Shown: in pieces, positions 32,894-42,661 of the stretch
How the letters are laid out: every line of letters begins with the position of its first letter
How positions within the stretch are numbered: the stretch's first letter is position 1
Assembly (NCBI RefSeq): GCF_021532615.1
Contig: NZ_JAKGAQ010000005.1
Coordinates: forward strand, 1-64,000
Length of the DNA: 64,000 bases
Reading direction: 5' to 3'
Source: Octadecabacter dasysiphoniae
Lineage (GTDB): Bacteria > Pseudomonadota > Alphaproteobacteria > Rhodobacterales > Rhodobacteraceae
The notes under the pieces: model-generated
The model's input: the letters and a program-made list of their open reading frames with translations, nothing else
Database searches by the model: none
Told to the model about the DNA's origin: nothing
Position numbers and translations under genes: made by a program

Positions 32894-35466
32894 TCGGCGG
32901 CCATCGGGATTGATGCCTCTGCGATCAATGCCTTCAATTCCGGCTTACAGGATCCGCAATTCGTGCCAGCACAAGTTGCCGCGCCCAAGGCGGTGACAGA
33001 CCCTGCGCCAGCGGAAATGGCTGAGATCAGCGTGTTGCGCCCGACATTGAAACAGGCGCAAACCGTGGCACCCGGATCCGGCAGATTGGCGGCATGACGT
33101 CCGGCAAGTGCATCGAGCGACGGGGTATCGGTGCCGATGGCTGCGATGATTGCACTGCGCGCGATAACGACCGGACGGGGTGCAACAAACAAGAGCGCGG
33201 CGATTTCGCCATCCTGTACCAAGGCCACGCGGGTGGTGCCGCTGGCCGGATCCCTTTGAACAGAAACGTTGGCCCCGTGCAGGCCGGCGATTTTTTGCGC
33301 CTCCGCCTCCCAATCGTTTGGTATGTCGCGCCCGGCCAGTTCAACCTGCCAGCCCGTGTTCGTGCGCGAAATGGCGGCGTAGGGCGTCTGTGCCTTAGGG
33401 TGATCGCGACAGGCGAGGAACCCGTACCAAGCAGCAGGATAGACCTGCGCCGTGACTGCACCTGCTTTCAAAGAGGGCTGGCCGGAAACAGGATCAACGA
33501 CCGGGGCCGTAAGACTGTTGATTGTGCCGGTTGTCGTGCGTTGCCGTGTCCAATGCATCGGCGCGAACAACTGCCCCTTTGGTGTGCGATTTGTAATCAG
33601 CGCCCGTAACAGTGCTGTGCCATAAAGGCTTTGGACCTCAATCACAGCGCCGGGGACAGCGCCCAGTTCGGCAGCATCGGTGGGGTGAATTTCGACATAT
33701 GGCTCTGCCAGATGGGCCCCGAGGCGCGGGGATTTTCCGGTGCGGGTCATTGTGTGCCATTGATCGCGGGTGCGGCCGGTGTTCAGCGCTAACCGCGGTT
33801 TGGTCAATTTGGGCGCTGTGACAGAGATCATCCGCGCCTTGCCGTCTGGATGATAGAACGCGCCGTCTGCAAAGAAGCGGTGCCCGTTGCGGGGCCACTG
33901 TGTTGGGATCAGGTTGGCGTAGTCCGCATCGGCAAAGATGCTTAGGTCCAGATCGCGGGGGAAAGGCGACAGGGCCGTATCCAGCGCCACATATTCCGCG
34001 AAGATGTCGGCGGGTTTTTGATAGGCGAAGGCATCGCCAAAGCCCATCCGCGTGGCGACGTCACTGACGATCCGCCAATCTGGGCGCGCCTCACTGGGGA
34101 TTGGCAAGAAAGACCGCTGGCGCGAAACGCGGCGTTCCGAATTCGTCACCGTTCCGTCTTTTTCGCCCCAACCTGCGGCGGGCAACAACACATGCGCGAG
34201 GGCGTTCGTGTCCGTCGCCTCAATCATGTCGGAGGTCACGACGAAGGGCACATTCGCAATCGCTGCTGCCACGCCGTCAGCGTCGGGCATCGACACGGCG
34301 GGGTTGGTGGACATGACCCAAAGGGCCTTGATCTTACCATCAGCGCAGGCCTGAAACAGATCAACGGCCTTAAGGCCAGCTGTCGTGCAGATCGTCGGGC
34401 TGTTCCAAAATTCCTGCACAGCTGCGCGGTGGTCTGGATTATCGATCTCAAGATGATTGGCCAGCATATTGGACAGCCCGCCGACTTCGCGCCCGCCCAT
34501 CGCGTTGGGTTGGCCGGTGACAGAAAACGGCCCGCAGCCGGGTTTGCCGATCCGCCCTGTGGCCAAATGGCAATTCAGGATCGCGTTGACCTTGTCGGTG
34601 CCGCTTTGGGATTGGTTGACGCCTTGGGAATAGACCGTGACGACCTTTTTGGTCTCGGCCCAGAGGGTGAAGAATGCATTGAGGACATCTGCGGGCAAGC
34701 CGGTGTCTGACACATCCGTGGTGCGGGCCGCTGCGAGGGTATCGGCAAGCCCGCTGATGTGTGCGTCTGTGAAGGCCGCGTCGATGTGCGCGGTGTCAGC
34801 CAGATGCGCCAGTAGGCCGTTGAACAGCGCGACATCCCCGTCCGGGGTGATGGAAAGATGCATGTCCGCCAAATCGCTGGTGGCCGTCCGGCGCGGGTCG
34901 ATATTGACGACGCGCATCGCTGGCCGCGCCTCTTTTGCCGCTGCGATCCGCTGATGCAGCACCGGATGGCACCATGCGAGGTTTGATCCAACCAGCACGA
35001 TCAGGTCCGCCTGTTCGAGGTCTTCATACGTGCCGGGGACGGTGTCTGTCCCAAAGGCCCGCTTGTGCCCCGCGACAGAGGACGCCATGCAAAGCCTTGA
35101 ATTTGTATCGATGTTGGCCGACCCGATGAAGCCTTTCATCAGCTTGTTGGCGACGTAGTAATCCTCGGTCAGTAATTGCCCGGAGGCGTAGAAGGCCACG
35201 CTGTCGGGGCCGTGTTGCGCGATGGCGGCGCTGAACGTGTCGGCCACGAGATCAAGCGCTGTGTCCCAGTCGGCGCGTTTGCCGTGGATCATGGGGTTGA
35301 GGAGACGCCCGTCCAGATCAATCGTTTCGCCCAAGGCCGCACCTTTGGAACACAACCGCCCGAAATTCGCCGGGTGATCCGGGTCGCCTTTGATGGTGCC
35401 GTCCGCGCCGGCCAGAACCCCGCAGCCCACGCCGCAATAAGGGCAGGTTGTGCGGGTGAGCGTCAT
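32890..35466 (-). CDS. nasA: Assimilatory nitrate reductase large subunit
   Basis: A cytoplasmic molybdopterin (bis-MGD) nitrate reductase of 858 aa. The N-terminal 4Fe-4S site is TTCPYCGVGCGVLAG...GRLCSKGAALG, followed by the Mo-bisMGD domains (NSRLCMASSVAGHKRAFG; VYSQGVNQSQSGTDKVNAI). The C-terminus carries a BFD-like [2Fe-2S] domain (VCACFNVGRNTLISAI...CAGTNCGSCKPELKAL), as in NasA/NarB proteins that receive electrons without a separate subunit. It overlaps nirD upstream and the TrpD-like gene downstream by four bases each. It reduces nitrate to nitrite for NirBD. Confidence 0.95.
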   Translation of the reverse strand: MTLTRTTCPYCGVGCGVLAGADGTIKGDPDHPANFGRLCSKGAALGETIDLDGRLLNPMIHGKRADWDTALDLVADTFSAAIAQHGPDSVAFYASGQLLTEDYYVANKLMKGFIGSANIDTNSRLCMASSVAGHKRAFGTDTVPGTYEDLEQADLIVLVGSNLAWCHPVLHQRIAAAKEARPAMRVVNIDPRRTATSDLADMHLSITPDGDVALFNGLLAHLADTAHIDAAFTDAHISGLADTLAAARTTDVSDTGLPADVLNAFFTLWAETKKVVTVYSQGVNQSQSGTDKVNAILNCHLATGRIGKPGCGPFSVTGQPNAMGGREVGGLSNMLANHLEIDNPDHRAAVQEFWNSPTICTTAGLKAVDLFQACADGKIKALWVMSTNPAVSMPDADGVAAAIANVPFVVTSDMIEATDTNALAHVLLPAAGWGEKDGTVTNSERRVSRQRSFLPIPSEARPDWRIVSDVATRMGFGDAFAYQKPADIFAEYVALDTALSPFPRDLDLSIFADADYANLIPTQWPRNGHRFFADGAFYHPDGKARMISVTAPKLTKPRLALNTGRTRDQWHTMTRTGKSPRLGAHLAEPYVEIHPTDAAELGAVPGAVIEVQSLYGTALLRALITNRTPKGQLFAPMHWTRQRTTTGTINSLTAPVVDPVSGQPSLKAGAVTAQVYPAAWYGFLACRDHPKAQTPYAAISRTNTGWQVELAGRDIPNDWEAEAQKIAGLHGANVSVQRDPASGTTRVALVQDGEIAALLFVAPRPVVIARSAIIAAIGTDTPSLDALAGRHAANLPDPGATVCACFNVGRNTLISAISAGAGSVTALGAATCAGTNCGSCKPELKALIAEASIPMAAE

Positions 35467-35798
35467 GCGGCCGACCGCGCTTGCAGAAAGGTGCGGTCCA
35501 GCAGGATGCGGCCACCGTCAACACGGGCCGGATAGGTCGCGACGCGGCCTTCATCCGCGCCCTGGGCTTCGCCTGTTTCAAGTGAGATGACCCAGTTGTG
35601 CAAAGGGCAGGTCACCGAGGTCCCATGTACGATACCTTCGGCCAAAGGCCCTGCTTTGTGGGGGCAGGCGTTGTCCAGCGCGAAAACTTGGTCATCCGCG
35701 GTGCGAAATACGGCCACGCATCCCAGGGGCGTCTTGATCATCCGCGCGCCGCGCGGCGGGATGTCTTCGAGGGGGGCGATGTCGATCCAGTCGGTCAT
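35463..35798 (-). CDS. nirD: Nitrite reductase small subunit (Rieske-type NirD)
   Basis: A 111-aa partner of NirB. It retains Rieske [2Fe-2S] ligands: CPHKAGPLAEG and VTCPLHNW give Cys-x-His and Cys-x2-His. It lies between nirB and nasA with four-base overlaps at both ends, so stoichiometric translation is likely. The NirBD complex reduces nitrite to ammonium with NAD(P)H. Confidence 0.95.
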   Translation of the reverse strand: MTDWIDIAPLEDIPPRGARMIKTPLGCVAVFRTADDQVFALDNACPHKAGPLAEGIVHGTSVTCPLHNWVISLETGEAQGADEGRVATYPARVDGGRILLDRTFLQARSAA

Positions 35799-38221
35799 TC
35801 GGCGGCCTCCAGTGACAGATTAGCAAGGGGTTGATACCGGTCGGCCTGTTTCTGGACGTGATCGGCCCATGGATCATGGCGATAGATCGTCTGGCTTAGC
35901 TCAAACCGCTCAACCAGGGCGTCGCGTTCTGCCGCAACCCGATCTTTGATCCAATCGAGGCCGACTTTCGCCATCCATTTGTAAATCCGGTCGAGGTATT
36001 TGGCGTTTTCACGGTAAAGCTGCGTGATCGCCTTGATAACGAGGATTGCGTCTTCTTCTGTGGGCACTTGGCACAGCAATTCCGTTTCCTTGACGTCCAT
36101 CCCAGCGGCACCGCCGATACTGATCTGATAACCCGAATCCACACAGACGATGCCAATGTCTTTGCACGTCGCTTCGGCGCAATTGCGCGGGCAGCCGGAC
36201 ACCCCGAGTTTCAGTTTATGAGGCGTCCAAGCGCCGTGCAGTGTTTTTTCGAGCTTGATGCCAAGGCCGGTGCTGTCTTGCGTGCCAAAGCGGCAGTGGT
36301 CGGTGCCGACACAGGTTTTCACCGTGCGCAGCCCCTTGGAATAGGCGTAGCCGGACACCATGCCTGCGGCGTTCAGATCGGACCAGATCGCGGGCAAATC
36401 TTCGCCTTTGACGCCCAGCAGATCGATGCGCTGGCCGCCGGTGACCTTGACGGTCGGGACCATATATTTGTCGGCAGCATCGGCGATGGCGCGCAGTTCA
36501 GACGGGGTGGTGATACCGCCCCACATGCGTGGCACGACGGAATAGGTGCCGTCTTTCTGGATGTTTGCGTGTTTGCGTTCGTTGATAAAACGCGACTGCG
36601 GGTCGTCTTGATATTCCAGCGGCCAATCGGCCAGCAGGTAAAAGTTCAATGCGGGGCGGCACGACGGGCAGCCGTCGGGGGTTTTCCAGCCGCATTCCTG
36701 CCAGACGGCAGGCATTGACGTCAGGCGCTGGGATTTGATCATGCGCCGCACGTCTTCGTGGGTCATATCGGTGCAGCCACACATCGATGCGGCAGCAGGG
36801 ATGATGAAATCATCGCCCAGCGTGACGGCCAGCACTTGTTCGACCAGCCCCGTGCACGTCCCGCAGGATGCGCTGGCCTTAGTGGTGGCTTTAATCGCGC
36901 CCAGATCAGAGGCGCCCGCCGCGATGGCGTCTTCGATTTGACCTTTGCAGATTCCGTTGCAGCCACAGATCTCCGCATCACGCGGTAAGGCTGCAACAGC
37001 TGCTAAAGGGTCCAGGGGGGTCCCCCCTTGATAGGCGGGGCCAAAGATCAGCGTGTCGCGCATATCGCTGATATCGGTCTTGTCGCGGATCAACCCGAAG
37101 AACCAGTTGCTGTCGGCGGTGTCGCCATACATGACCGCGCCAATCACCATGTTGTCCATGATGACCAGACGGCGATAAACGCCGCGGGCGGGATCTCGAA
37201 AGACGATGTCTTCGCGCCCCTCACCATCAGCGAAATCACCTGCGCTGAACAGATCACAACCGGTGACTTTCAGCTTGGTGGACAGTTCCTTTTGCACAAA
37301 GATTGCAGGCTGTTCCATCAGGGTTTGCGCCGCGACCTTCGCCTGATCATAAAGCGGGGCGACCAGCCCGAAGATCGCGCCGTCATGTTCAACGCATTCC
37401 CCCACGGCGAGGATATTGGCGTCAGACGTTAGCATCTGGTCATCCACATGGATGCCTTTGCCCACGGCGAGGCCCGCATCCTGCGCCAGCTTCACATTCG
37501 GGCGGATGCCCACGGCCATGACCAGCAAATCACAGGGCAATTCTGTCCCGTCATCAAGCAGCAGGGCGCGGACGTGGCCGTCTTCGCCCAGAATTTCCGA
37601 AGAATTGGCGGAGCATTTGACAGTAATCCCTTTGTCCAACAGCGCGCGGCGCAAAAGATACCCCGCGGCTTCATCCAGTTGACGTTCCATCAGGTGGCCC
37701 ATGATATGCACCACCGTGACGTCCACACCGCGTGCAGCCATGCCAGCCGCTGCTTCGAGGCCCAGCAGACCGCCACCGATCACGACGCATTTATGATCAG
37801 GACCAAGGTCCATCATACGCTGCGTGTCTTCCAGATCACGGTAGGCGATGACGCCGTCCAGATCGTGACCGGGCAGGGGGATCATGAAGGGGTTTGATCC
37901 GGTGCCAAAGACGAGCTTGTCGTAGGGCAAGACCTCACCGTTGTGGAGCTTAACGGTCTTGGCGTCGCGATCCACGGTGTCCACGAAACACCCAAAACGG
38001 GTGGTGATGTTGGCCTCTGTGTACCATGCGTCATCATGGGTGATGATTTCGGCGTAGGTCTTTTCGCCGGACAGTACGGGGGACAACATGATGCGGTTAT
38101 AGTTGCCACGCGGTTCGCCGTTGATGAGGGTAATGTCGTATTCTGCCCCTGCCTCAACCAGGGTTTCCAGCATCCGGCCTGTGGCCATGCCGGCACCGAT
38201 GACGATCAGTTTTTTGGTCAT
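35795..38221 (-). CDS. nirB: NAD(P)H-dependent nitrite reductase large subunit
   Basis: NirB, 808 aa from ATG 38221 (MTKKLIVIGAGMATGRMLETLVEAG). It has an N-terminal FAD/NADH dehydrogenase part, a BFD-like [2Fe-2S] cysteine cluster (CGCNGICKGQIEDAI; SCGTCTGLVEQVL), a second CGCTDM and CPSCRPALNFY set, and the siroheme/4Fe-4S reductase domain with CVGTDHCRFGTQDS and GCPRNCAEATCKDIG. It catalyses the six-electron reduction of nitrite to ammonium. A GGAG eight bases upstream supports ATG 38221; a GTG at 38230 overlapping the nrtCD stop is the alternative. Confidence 0.96.
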   Translation of the reverse strand: MTKKLIVIGAGMATGRMLETLVEAGAEYDITLINGEPRGNYNRIMLSPVLSGEKTYAEIITHDDAWYTEANITTRFGCFVDTVDRDAKTVKLHNGEVLPYDKLVFGTGSNPFMIPLPGHDLDGVIAYRDLEDTQRMMDLGPDHKCVVIGGGLLGLEAAAGMAARGVDVTVVHIMGHLMERQLDEAAGYLLRRALLDKGITVKCSANSSEILGEDGHVRALLLDDGTELPCDLLVMAVGIRPNVKLAQDAGLAVGKGIHVDDQMLTSDANILAVGECVEHDGAIFGLVAPLYDQAKVAAQTLMEQPAIFVQKELSTKLKVTGCDLFSAGDFADGEGREDIVFRDPARGVYRRLVIMDNMVIGAVMYGDTADSNWFFGLIRDKTDISDMRDTLIFGPAYQGGTPLDPLAAVAALPRDAEICGCNGICKGQIEDAIAAGASDLGAIKATTKASASCGTCTGLVEQVLAVTLGDDFIIPAAASMCGCTDMTHEDVRRMIKSQRLTSMPAVWQECGWKTPDGCPSCRPALNFYLLADWPLEYQDDPQSRFINERKHANIQKDGTYSVVPRMWGGITTPSELRAIADAADKYMVPTVKVTGGQRIDLLGVKGEDLPAIWSDLNAAGMVSGYAYSKGLRTVKTCVGTDHCRFGTQDSTGLGIKLEKTLHGAWTPHKLKLGVSGCPRNCAEATCKDIGIVCVDSGYQISIGGAAGMDVKETELLCQVPTEEDAILVIKAITQLYRENAKYLDRIYKWMAKVGLDWIKDRVAAERDALVERFELSQTIYRHDPWADHVQKQADRYQPLANLSLEAAE

Positions 38222-38226
38222 CTCTT

Positions 38227-39885
38227 TCACTCCGCTGCGATGGCTTTGGGTTTGGGTGTTGCGCCGTGTTCGTATTCCTCAAGAAAATCGAGGACTTCTT
38301 GGCGGTAGGCGTAGTAGTCGGGATGTTCCAGCAGCGCCTTGCGGGTGCGTGGCCTTGGAAGATCGACGTTTGTGATCTTTCCGATTGTGGCCTGTGGTCC
38401 GTTGGTCATCATGACGACGCGGTCGGCCAGAAGGATGGCTTCGTCCACATCATGGGTGACGCAGATGGCAGTGACTTTGGTGCGCGACCAGACTTCCATC
38501 AGCACCTCTTGCAGCTCCCACCGTGTGAGGCTGTCGAGCATCCCGAAGGGTTCATCCAGAAGCAACAATTTGGGGGACAACGCAAAGGCGCGCGCGATGC
38601 CGACGCGTTGTTTCATGCCGTTGGAGAGATCCGCCGCACCTTTGTTCATGCTGTCAGCAAGGCCCACCCGTTCGAGGTAGTATTCCACCACATCCTGACG
38701 TTCCGCCCGCGACGCGCGAGGATAGACTTTGTCCACGCCGATGGACACGTTTTCTTTGGCGGTCAGCCATGGGAACAAGTTGGGTGATTGGAACACCACG
38801 GCCCGTTCTGGGTCCGCGCCTTCGACGTTCCAGCCATCCAACCGGATCGCGCCCTTGGAGATCGGGTTGAGACCAGCGGCCATGGTCAGTACGGTGGATT
38901 TGCCGCAGCCAGAATGACCGATCAACGAGATGAATTCGCCTTTGTTGATTTTAAGATCGAAGTTCTCAACCACCGTCAGCGGACCTTTGGGCGTGGGATA
39001 GACCTTGTCGAGCTGCGAGAAGTTCAGGAATTTTTCCTCGATACCGCTTTCTTGTGCCTTGGCAACGGCGGCGGGCACCCCATGGATCGGCGTGACATTG
39101 GGCAACAGGCGGGTCTCTTCGACCTTGGCGGCGACGCCCACGTCCATCAGGTAGTTGGTGACCTCTGCGCGCAGGGCTTTGAAGGTGGCGTCGTTGTTCA
39201 TGGCCACCCGATCCCGTGGGCGGGGGATGTCGACGGTGAATTCATCACCCAGCGTTCCATCCGGGTTCAGAGCAATGATGCGGTCCGCCAGAATGATCGC
39301 TTCATCCACGTCATTGGTGATGAGAACGCAGGTCTTTTTGTTGGCGTCCCAGATGGCTTCGATTTCATCGGCCAGATTGGCGCGGGTCAGCGCGTCTAGC
39401 GCGGATAGCGGTTCATCCAGCAACAACATTTCAGGGTCCATCGCCAGCGCGCGGGCCACGTTGACCCGTTGGCGCATGCCACCGGACAGTTCCGCCGGAC
39501 GGCGGGTGGCAGCATGGGACAGGCCCACCATAGCGACGTAGTGATCGACTTTGGCGGCGCGATTGGCCTTGGACATGTCGGGGAACATCGTGTCCACGGC
39601 CAGCGCCACGTTGCCTTGCACCGTCAACCACGGCATCAACGAATAGCTTTGAAAGATTACGCCGCGTTCGCGCCCCGGTTCGGTGATGGGCGCGCCTTTG
39701 AAGGTGACTGAGCCACTGCTGGGCTGTTCGAGACCCGCCATCAAATTGATCAGCGTGGTTTTACCAGTGCCCGAAAAGCCGAGGAGGACGACGAATTCAC
39801 CAACCGCTACGTCTAGATTGATGTCTTTCAAAACCGGCGTGTCACCGTAGTTCTTGCAGACGTCTTTGAAGGAAAGGATGCTCAT
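38227..39885 (-). CDS. Fused nitrate ABC transporter ATPase (NrtC-NrtD type)
   Basis: A 552-aa protein with two complete ABC ATPase domains in one chain. Domain 1 (about residues 1-260) has Walker A GFSGTGKTTLINL, signature LSGGMRQRVNVARAL and Walker B MLLLDEPLSALD. Domain 2 (about 290-540) has Walker A GHSGCGKSTVLTM, signature LSNGMKQRVGIARAF and Walker B LLLLDEPFGMLD. It powers nitrate import with NrtB and NrtA. In cyanobacteria these ATPases are separate NrtC and NrtD proteins, with a solute-binding-like domain on NrtC that is absent here. ATG 39885 is preferred; GTG 39894 overlaps nrtB. Confidence 0.93.
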   Translation of the reverse strand: MSILSFKDVCKNYGDTPVLKDINLDVAVGEFVVLLGFSGTGKTTLINLMAGLEQPSSGSVTFKGAPITEPGRERGVIFQSYSLMPWLTVQGNVALAVDTMFPDMSKANRAAKVDHYVAMVGLSHAATRRPAELSGGMRQRVNVARALAMDPEMLLLDEPLSALDALTRANLADEIEAIWDANKKTCVLITNDVDEAIILADRIIALNPDGTLGDEFTVDIPRPRDRVAMNNDATFKALRAEVTNYLMDVGVAAKVEETRLLPNVTPIHGVPAAVAKAQESGIEEKFLNFSQLDKVYPTPKGPLTVVENFDLKINKGEFISLIGHSGCGKSTVLTMAAGLNPISKGAIRLDGWNVEGADPERAVVFQSPNLFPWLTAKENVSIGVDKVYPRASRAERQDVVEYYLERVGLADSMNKGAADLSNGMKQRVGIARAFALSPKLLLLDEPFGMLDSLTRWELQEVLMEVWSRTKVTAICVTHDVDEAILLADRVVMMTNGPQATIGKITNVDLPRPRTRKALLEHPDYYAYRQEVLDFLEEYEHGATPKPKAIAAE

Positions 39886-39890
39886 GTTGA

Positions 39891-40964
39891 TCACCGATTG
39901 TTCGAAAATGTGAACAGGGACTGGAGCGCATACATCACACGGTCGAGGAGGAAGCCGATGATGCCGATGGTGAAAACTGCCACCATGATGCGCGCCAGCG
40001 ACTGCGAACTGCCATTCTGGAATTCATCCCAGACGAATTTGCCAAGACCGGGGTTCTGAGCGAGCATTTCTGCCGCGATCAGTACCATCCAACCCACACC
40101 GAGGCTCAGGCGTAGACCTGTGAAGATCAGCGGCAGCGCCGAGGGGAGCACCAGTTTGGTGATCTTGGTGTAGGTGTTCATTTTCAGCACGCGGGACACC
40201 GACACGAGGTCTTTGTCGATGCTGCTGACGCCGAGGGCGGTGTTGATCAGCGTCGGCCAGAGCGAACAGAGCGTGACCGTGATGGCCGAGATCAGGAAGG
40301 ATTTGGAGAACATCCCGTCATTGCTGGTGTAGGCGGCAGACACGATCATCGTGACAATCGGCAGCCATGCCAGTGGAGAGACGGGTTTGAAAATCTGAAT
40401 CAGCGGGTTCAGGGCCGCATTTGCGGTGGCGGACAGCCCCGCGGCAATGCCCAGCGGAATGGCCACGATGGACGCGATCAGAAATCCAAAGAAAACCGTT
40501 TTGATCGAGGTCCAGATTTGGTCGTAATATGTCGGTTTACCTGTATAAACGCGGTCACGGACTTTGTCGGTGTCCCCATTGGCGATGTGTTCTGCGTTGC
40601 GTTCGTCTTGGCGCACATAAAATGCCGCTTCGCGTTCGCCTTCGCGCACTGCATCAGCGCGCAATTCACCGACCTGTTCCCAGACCTGTGCCGGACCCGG
40701 AACGGCACCGAGGGATGTCTGAACTTGTGGGGCGAGTGTGGCCCACAGCCCGATGAACAGCCCAATGGCGAGGACGGGAACCCCCAACAAACGCCAGATT
40801 TCACCAGCCTGCGCGCGTGGGTTGTCCCCTGCGGCGGCCTTTAGGATGGGTGTCACCCAAGACAGGCCCAATACGCGGAACCAAGCGTCGGCCTTGTTGA
40901 TACGGGCGAACCGCCGTTGGCGGCGGGCTTCGGTGTCCAATGTGGTGGGATCAATCGCGGTCAT
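39891..40964 (-). CDS. nrtB: Nitrate ABC transporter permease
   Basis: A 357-aa inner-membrane permease of the NrtB/SsuC type. From ATG 40964 (MTAIDPTTLDTEARRQRRF) it has an N-terminal amphipathic part, a first helix at about residue 65-85, a periplasmic loop, then five helices with the EAA-like coupling region (ISAITVTLCSLWPTLINTALGVSSIDKDLVSVSRVL). Family sequence begins at this ATG; longer in-frame starts reach into the intercistronic hairpin. It dimerises and works with NrtA and the fused ATPase. Confidence 0.93.
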   Translation of the reverse strand: MTAIDPTTLDTEARRQRRFARINKADAWFRVLGLSWVTPILKAAAGDNPRAQAGEIWRLLGVPVLAIGLFIGLWATLAPQVQTSLGAVPGPAQVWEQVGELRADAVREGEREAAFYVRQDERNAEHIANGDTDKVRDRVYTGKPTYYDQIWTSIKTVFFGFLIASIVAIPLGIAAGLSATANAALNPLIQIFKPVSPLAWLPIVTMIVSAAYTSNDGMFSKSFLISAITVTLCSLWPTLINTALGVSSIDKDLVSVSRVLKMNTYTKITKLVLPSALPLIFTGLRLSLGVGWMVLIAAEMLAQNPGLGKFVWDEFQNGSSQSLARIMVAVFTIGIIGFLLDRVMYALQSLFTFSNNR

Positions 40965-41008
40965 ATCGGGTATCCAACTGTTGCTTTTGAGAAGAAGAGG
41001 AAGAGGGT

Positions 41009-41034
41009 CCCACCCTGCATCACTGCAGGGTGGG
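41009..41034 (-). other. Intercistronic hairpin between nrtA and nrtB
   Basis: A perfect 11-bp stem CCCACCCTGCA / TGCAGGGTGGG with a 4-nt loop and no T-tract, in the 79 bp between the nrtA stop and nrtB start. Such hairpins protect the upstream message from 3' exonucleases, giving more binding protein than permease. This role is inferred. Confidence 0.7.
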
Positions 41035-41043
41035 TGATCCGGG

Positions 41044-42414
41044 TTAGCCTTGGACTTCGCCGTCAATGACGGTTTGGCCGGATTTCAGACCAATCGGCAG
41101 GCTGTCGATGTAAGCGTTCGGTGCGCGACCATCAAAGGGGATGGCGTCGATGATATCTTCCGCCGGTGTCGGGGATTTGAACCCGTCGCTGTCCCACGGG
41201 AAATCAGCCTCATCTGCCATGCCTTCGTCGACCAGCATGCGTGCGGCTTCAAGGTAGATGTCTGGGCGGTAGACGTCTGCGGCGGTTTCAAAATACCACT
41301 CGTCCGACATGGTTTCACCGATCTGACCCCAGCGGCGCATCTGCGTCAGATACCAGATGGCATCCGAATAGAACGGGTAGGTCGCGTTGTAGCGAAAGAA
41401 GACGTTGAAGTCGGGGGCAGGGCGCACGTCACCCTTTTCGAACTCAAAGAAGCCAGTCATGGAATTGGCGATCACTTCGTAATCTGCACCGACGTATTCA
41501 GGACGTGACAGCATTTCGACCGCTTCGGGGCGATTGGCGTTGTCGTTTTCATCCAGCCAGATTGCGGCGCGGATCAGTGCCTTTGTCAGCGCGATTGTGG
41601 TGTTGGGGTTTTCTTCGGCGAATTCAGCCGTGATGCCGAACACCTTTTCGGGGTTGTTGTTCCACATGTCATAATCAGTGATCACTGGAACGCCGATGTT
41701 TTTGAACACGGCCTGCTGGTTCCAAGGTTCGCCCACGGCGTAGCCAAAGATCGTACCGGCCTCCATTGTGGCAGGCATTTGCGGGGGTGGTGTCACGGAC
41801 AACAAAACATCCGCACTGATCTGGCCGGAAATATCCTGTTCGCTGTAATATCCTGGCTCAAGGCCACCTGCGGCCAGCCAATACCGAATTTCGTAGTTGT
41901 GAGTAGAGACAGGGAAGACCATCCCCATGTTGAACGGTTCACCACGGTCCAGATAATCCTCAACCACGGGTGCAAGAGAGCTGGCACTGATCGGGTGCTG
42001 GGGGCGACCATCGTCCATCAGCGGGACATGGGGGCGCATTTCTTCCCAGATTTCGTTGGACACGGTTATGGCATTGCCGTTCAGATCCATGGAAAAGGGC
42101 GTGATAATGTGTGCCTCGGTGCCGTATCCGATTGTGGCGGCCAGCGGTTGACCTGCAAGCATATGCGCGCCGTCCAATTCGCCGCTGATGACGCCGTCCA
42201 GCAGCACCTTCCAATTGGCCTGTGCTTCAAGCGTGACGAACAGGCCTTCGTCTTCGAAATAACCAAGCTCGTATGCAACGGCGAGCGGTGCCATGTCTGT
42301 CAACTTAATGAAGCCGAGTGTCAGGTCCTCTTTTTCGAGATCCAAGGACTGTGCCACCGCCGTCGTTGCCAAAAGGCTGGAGGTTGTCAAAAGCACTGCA
42401 AGTGTCTTTTTCAT
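41044..42414 (-). CDS. nrtA: Nitrate ABC transporter substrate-binding protein
   Basis: A 456-aa periplasmic nitrate-binding protein (NrtA/CmpA family). From ATG 42414 the signal peptide is [23 protein letters not shown], then [33 protein letters not shown]...[19 protein letters not shown], the standard family opening. An AGGA eight bases before the ATG supports this start, which also places the gene correctly behind the terminator leader at 42448-42540. The longer frame back to 42534 reads through that leader and is not credible. Confidence 0.95.
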   Translation of the reverse strand: MKKTLAVLLTTSSLLATTAVAQSLDLEKEDLTLGFIKLTDMAPLAVAYELGYFEDEGLFVTLEAQANWKVLLDGVISGELDGAHMLAGQPLAATIGYGTEAHIITPFSMDLNGNAITVSNEIWEEMRPHVPLMDDGRPQHPISASSLAPVVEDYLDRGEPFNMGMVFPVSTHNYEIRYWLAAGGLEPGYYSEQDISGQISADVLLSVTPPPQMPATMEAGTIFGYAVGEPWNQQAVFKNIGVPVITDYDMWNNNPEKVFGITAEFAEENPNTTIALTKALIRAAIWLDENDNANRPEAVEMLSRPEYVGADYEVIANSMTGFFEFEKGDVRPAPDFNVFFRYNATYPFYSDAIWYLTQMRRWGQIGETMSDEWYFETAADVYRPDIYLEAARMLVDEGMADEADFPWDSDGFKSPTPAEDIIDAIPFDGRAPNAYIDSLPIGLKSGQTVIDGEVQG

Positions 42415-42447
42415 CTTAAGTTCCTTTCTGAGCCCTGTTGGGCAAAT

Positions 42448-42540
42448 AAAAAAAGCCGCACGTAGGGAGACACGGGGGAGGAGGTCCGTGATCCATACGA
42501 GCGGCTTTGCTCTTGAGTGATACATGACCGACATCGGTCA
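42448..42540 (-). promoter_or_regulatory. ANTAR-type antiterminator/terminator leader of nrtA
   Basis: Reading the minus strand, the leader holds hairpin P1 (TGACC-GATGTC-GGTCA, 42540-42525), a 12-nt linker, hairpin P2 (GAGC-AAAGCC-GCTC, 42512-42499), and then a terminator whose 5' arm AAAGCCGC (42508-42501) lies inside P2 and pairs with GCGGCTTT (42459-42452), followed by a T-tract. P2 and the terminator exclude each other. Two adjacent hexaloop hairpins are the known target of ANTAR proteins such as NasT, which is encoded just upstream. The P2 loop has the conserved A1 and G4; the P1 loop has G4 only. Confidence 0.8.
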
Positions 42541-42661
42541 GGTTTTTTGGCGGGCTTCGTTGCCCCTTAAGTACACGGTGCCCCGCAAGCGCCGGATTCA
42601 TCAACCGGTTTTCTGCACCTGCGAATGAAAAAATGCCGCGATGCAGAAAGTGCTTAAGAAT

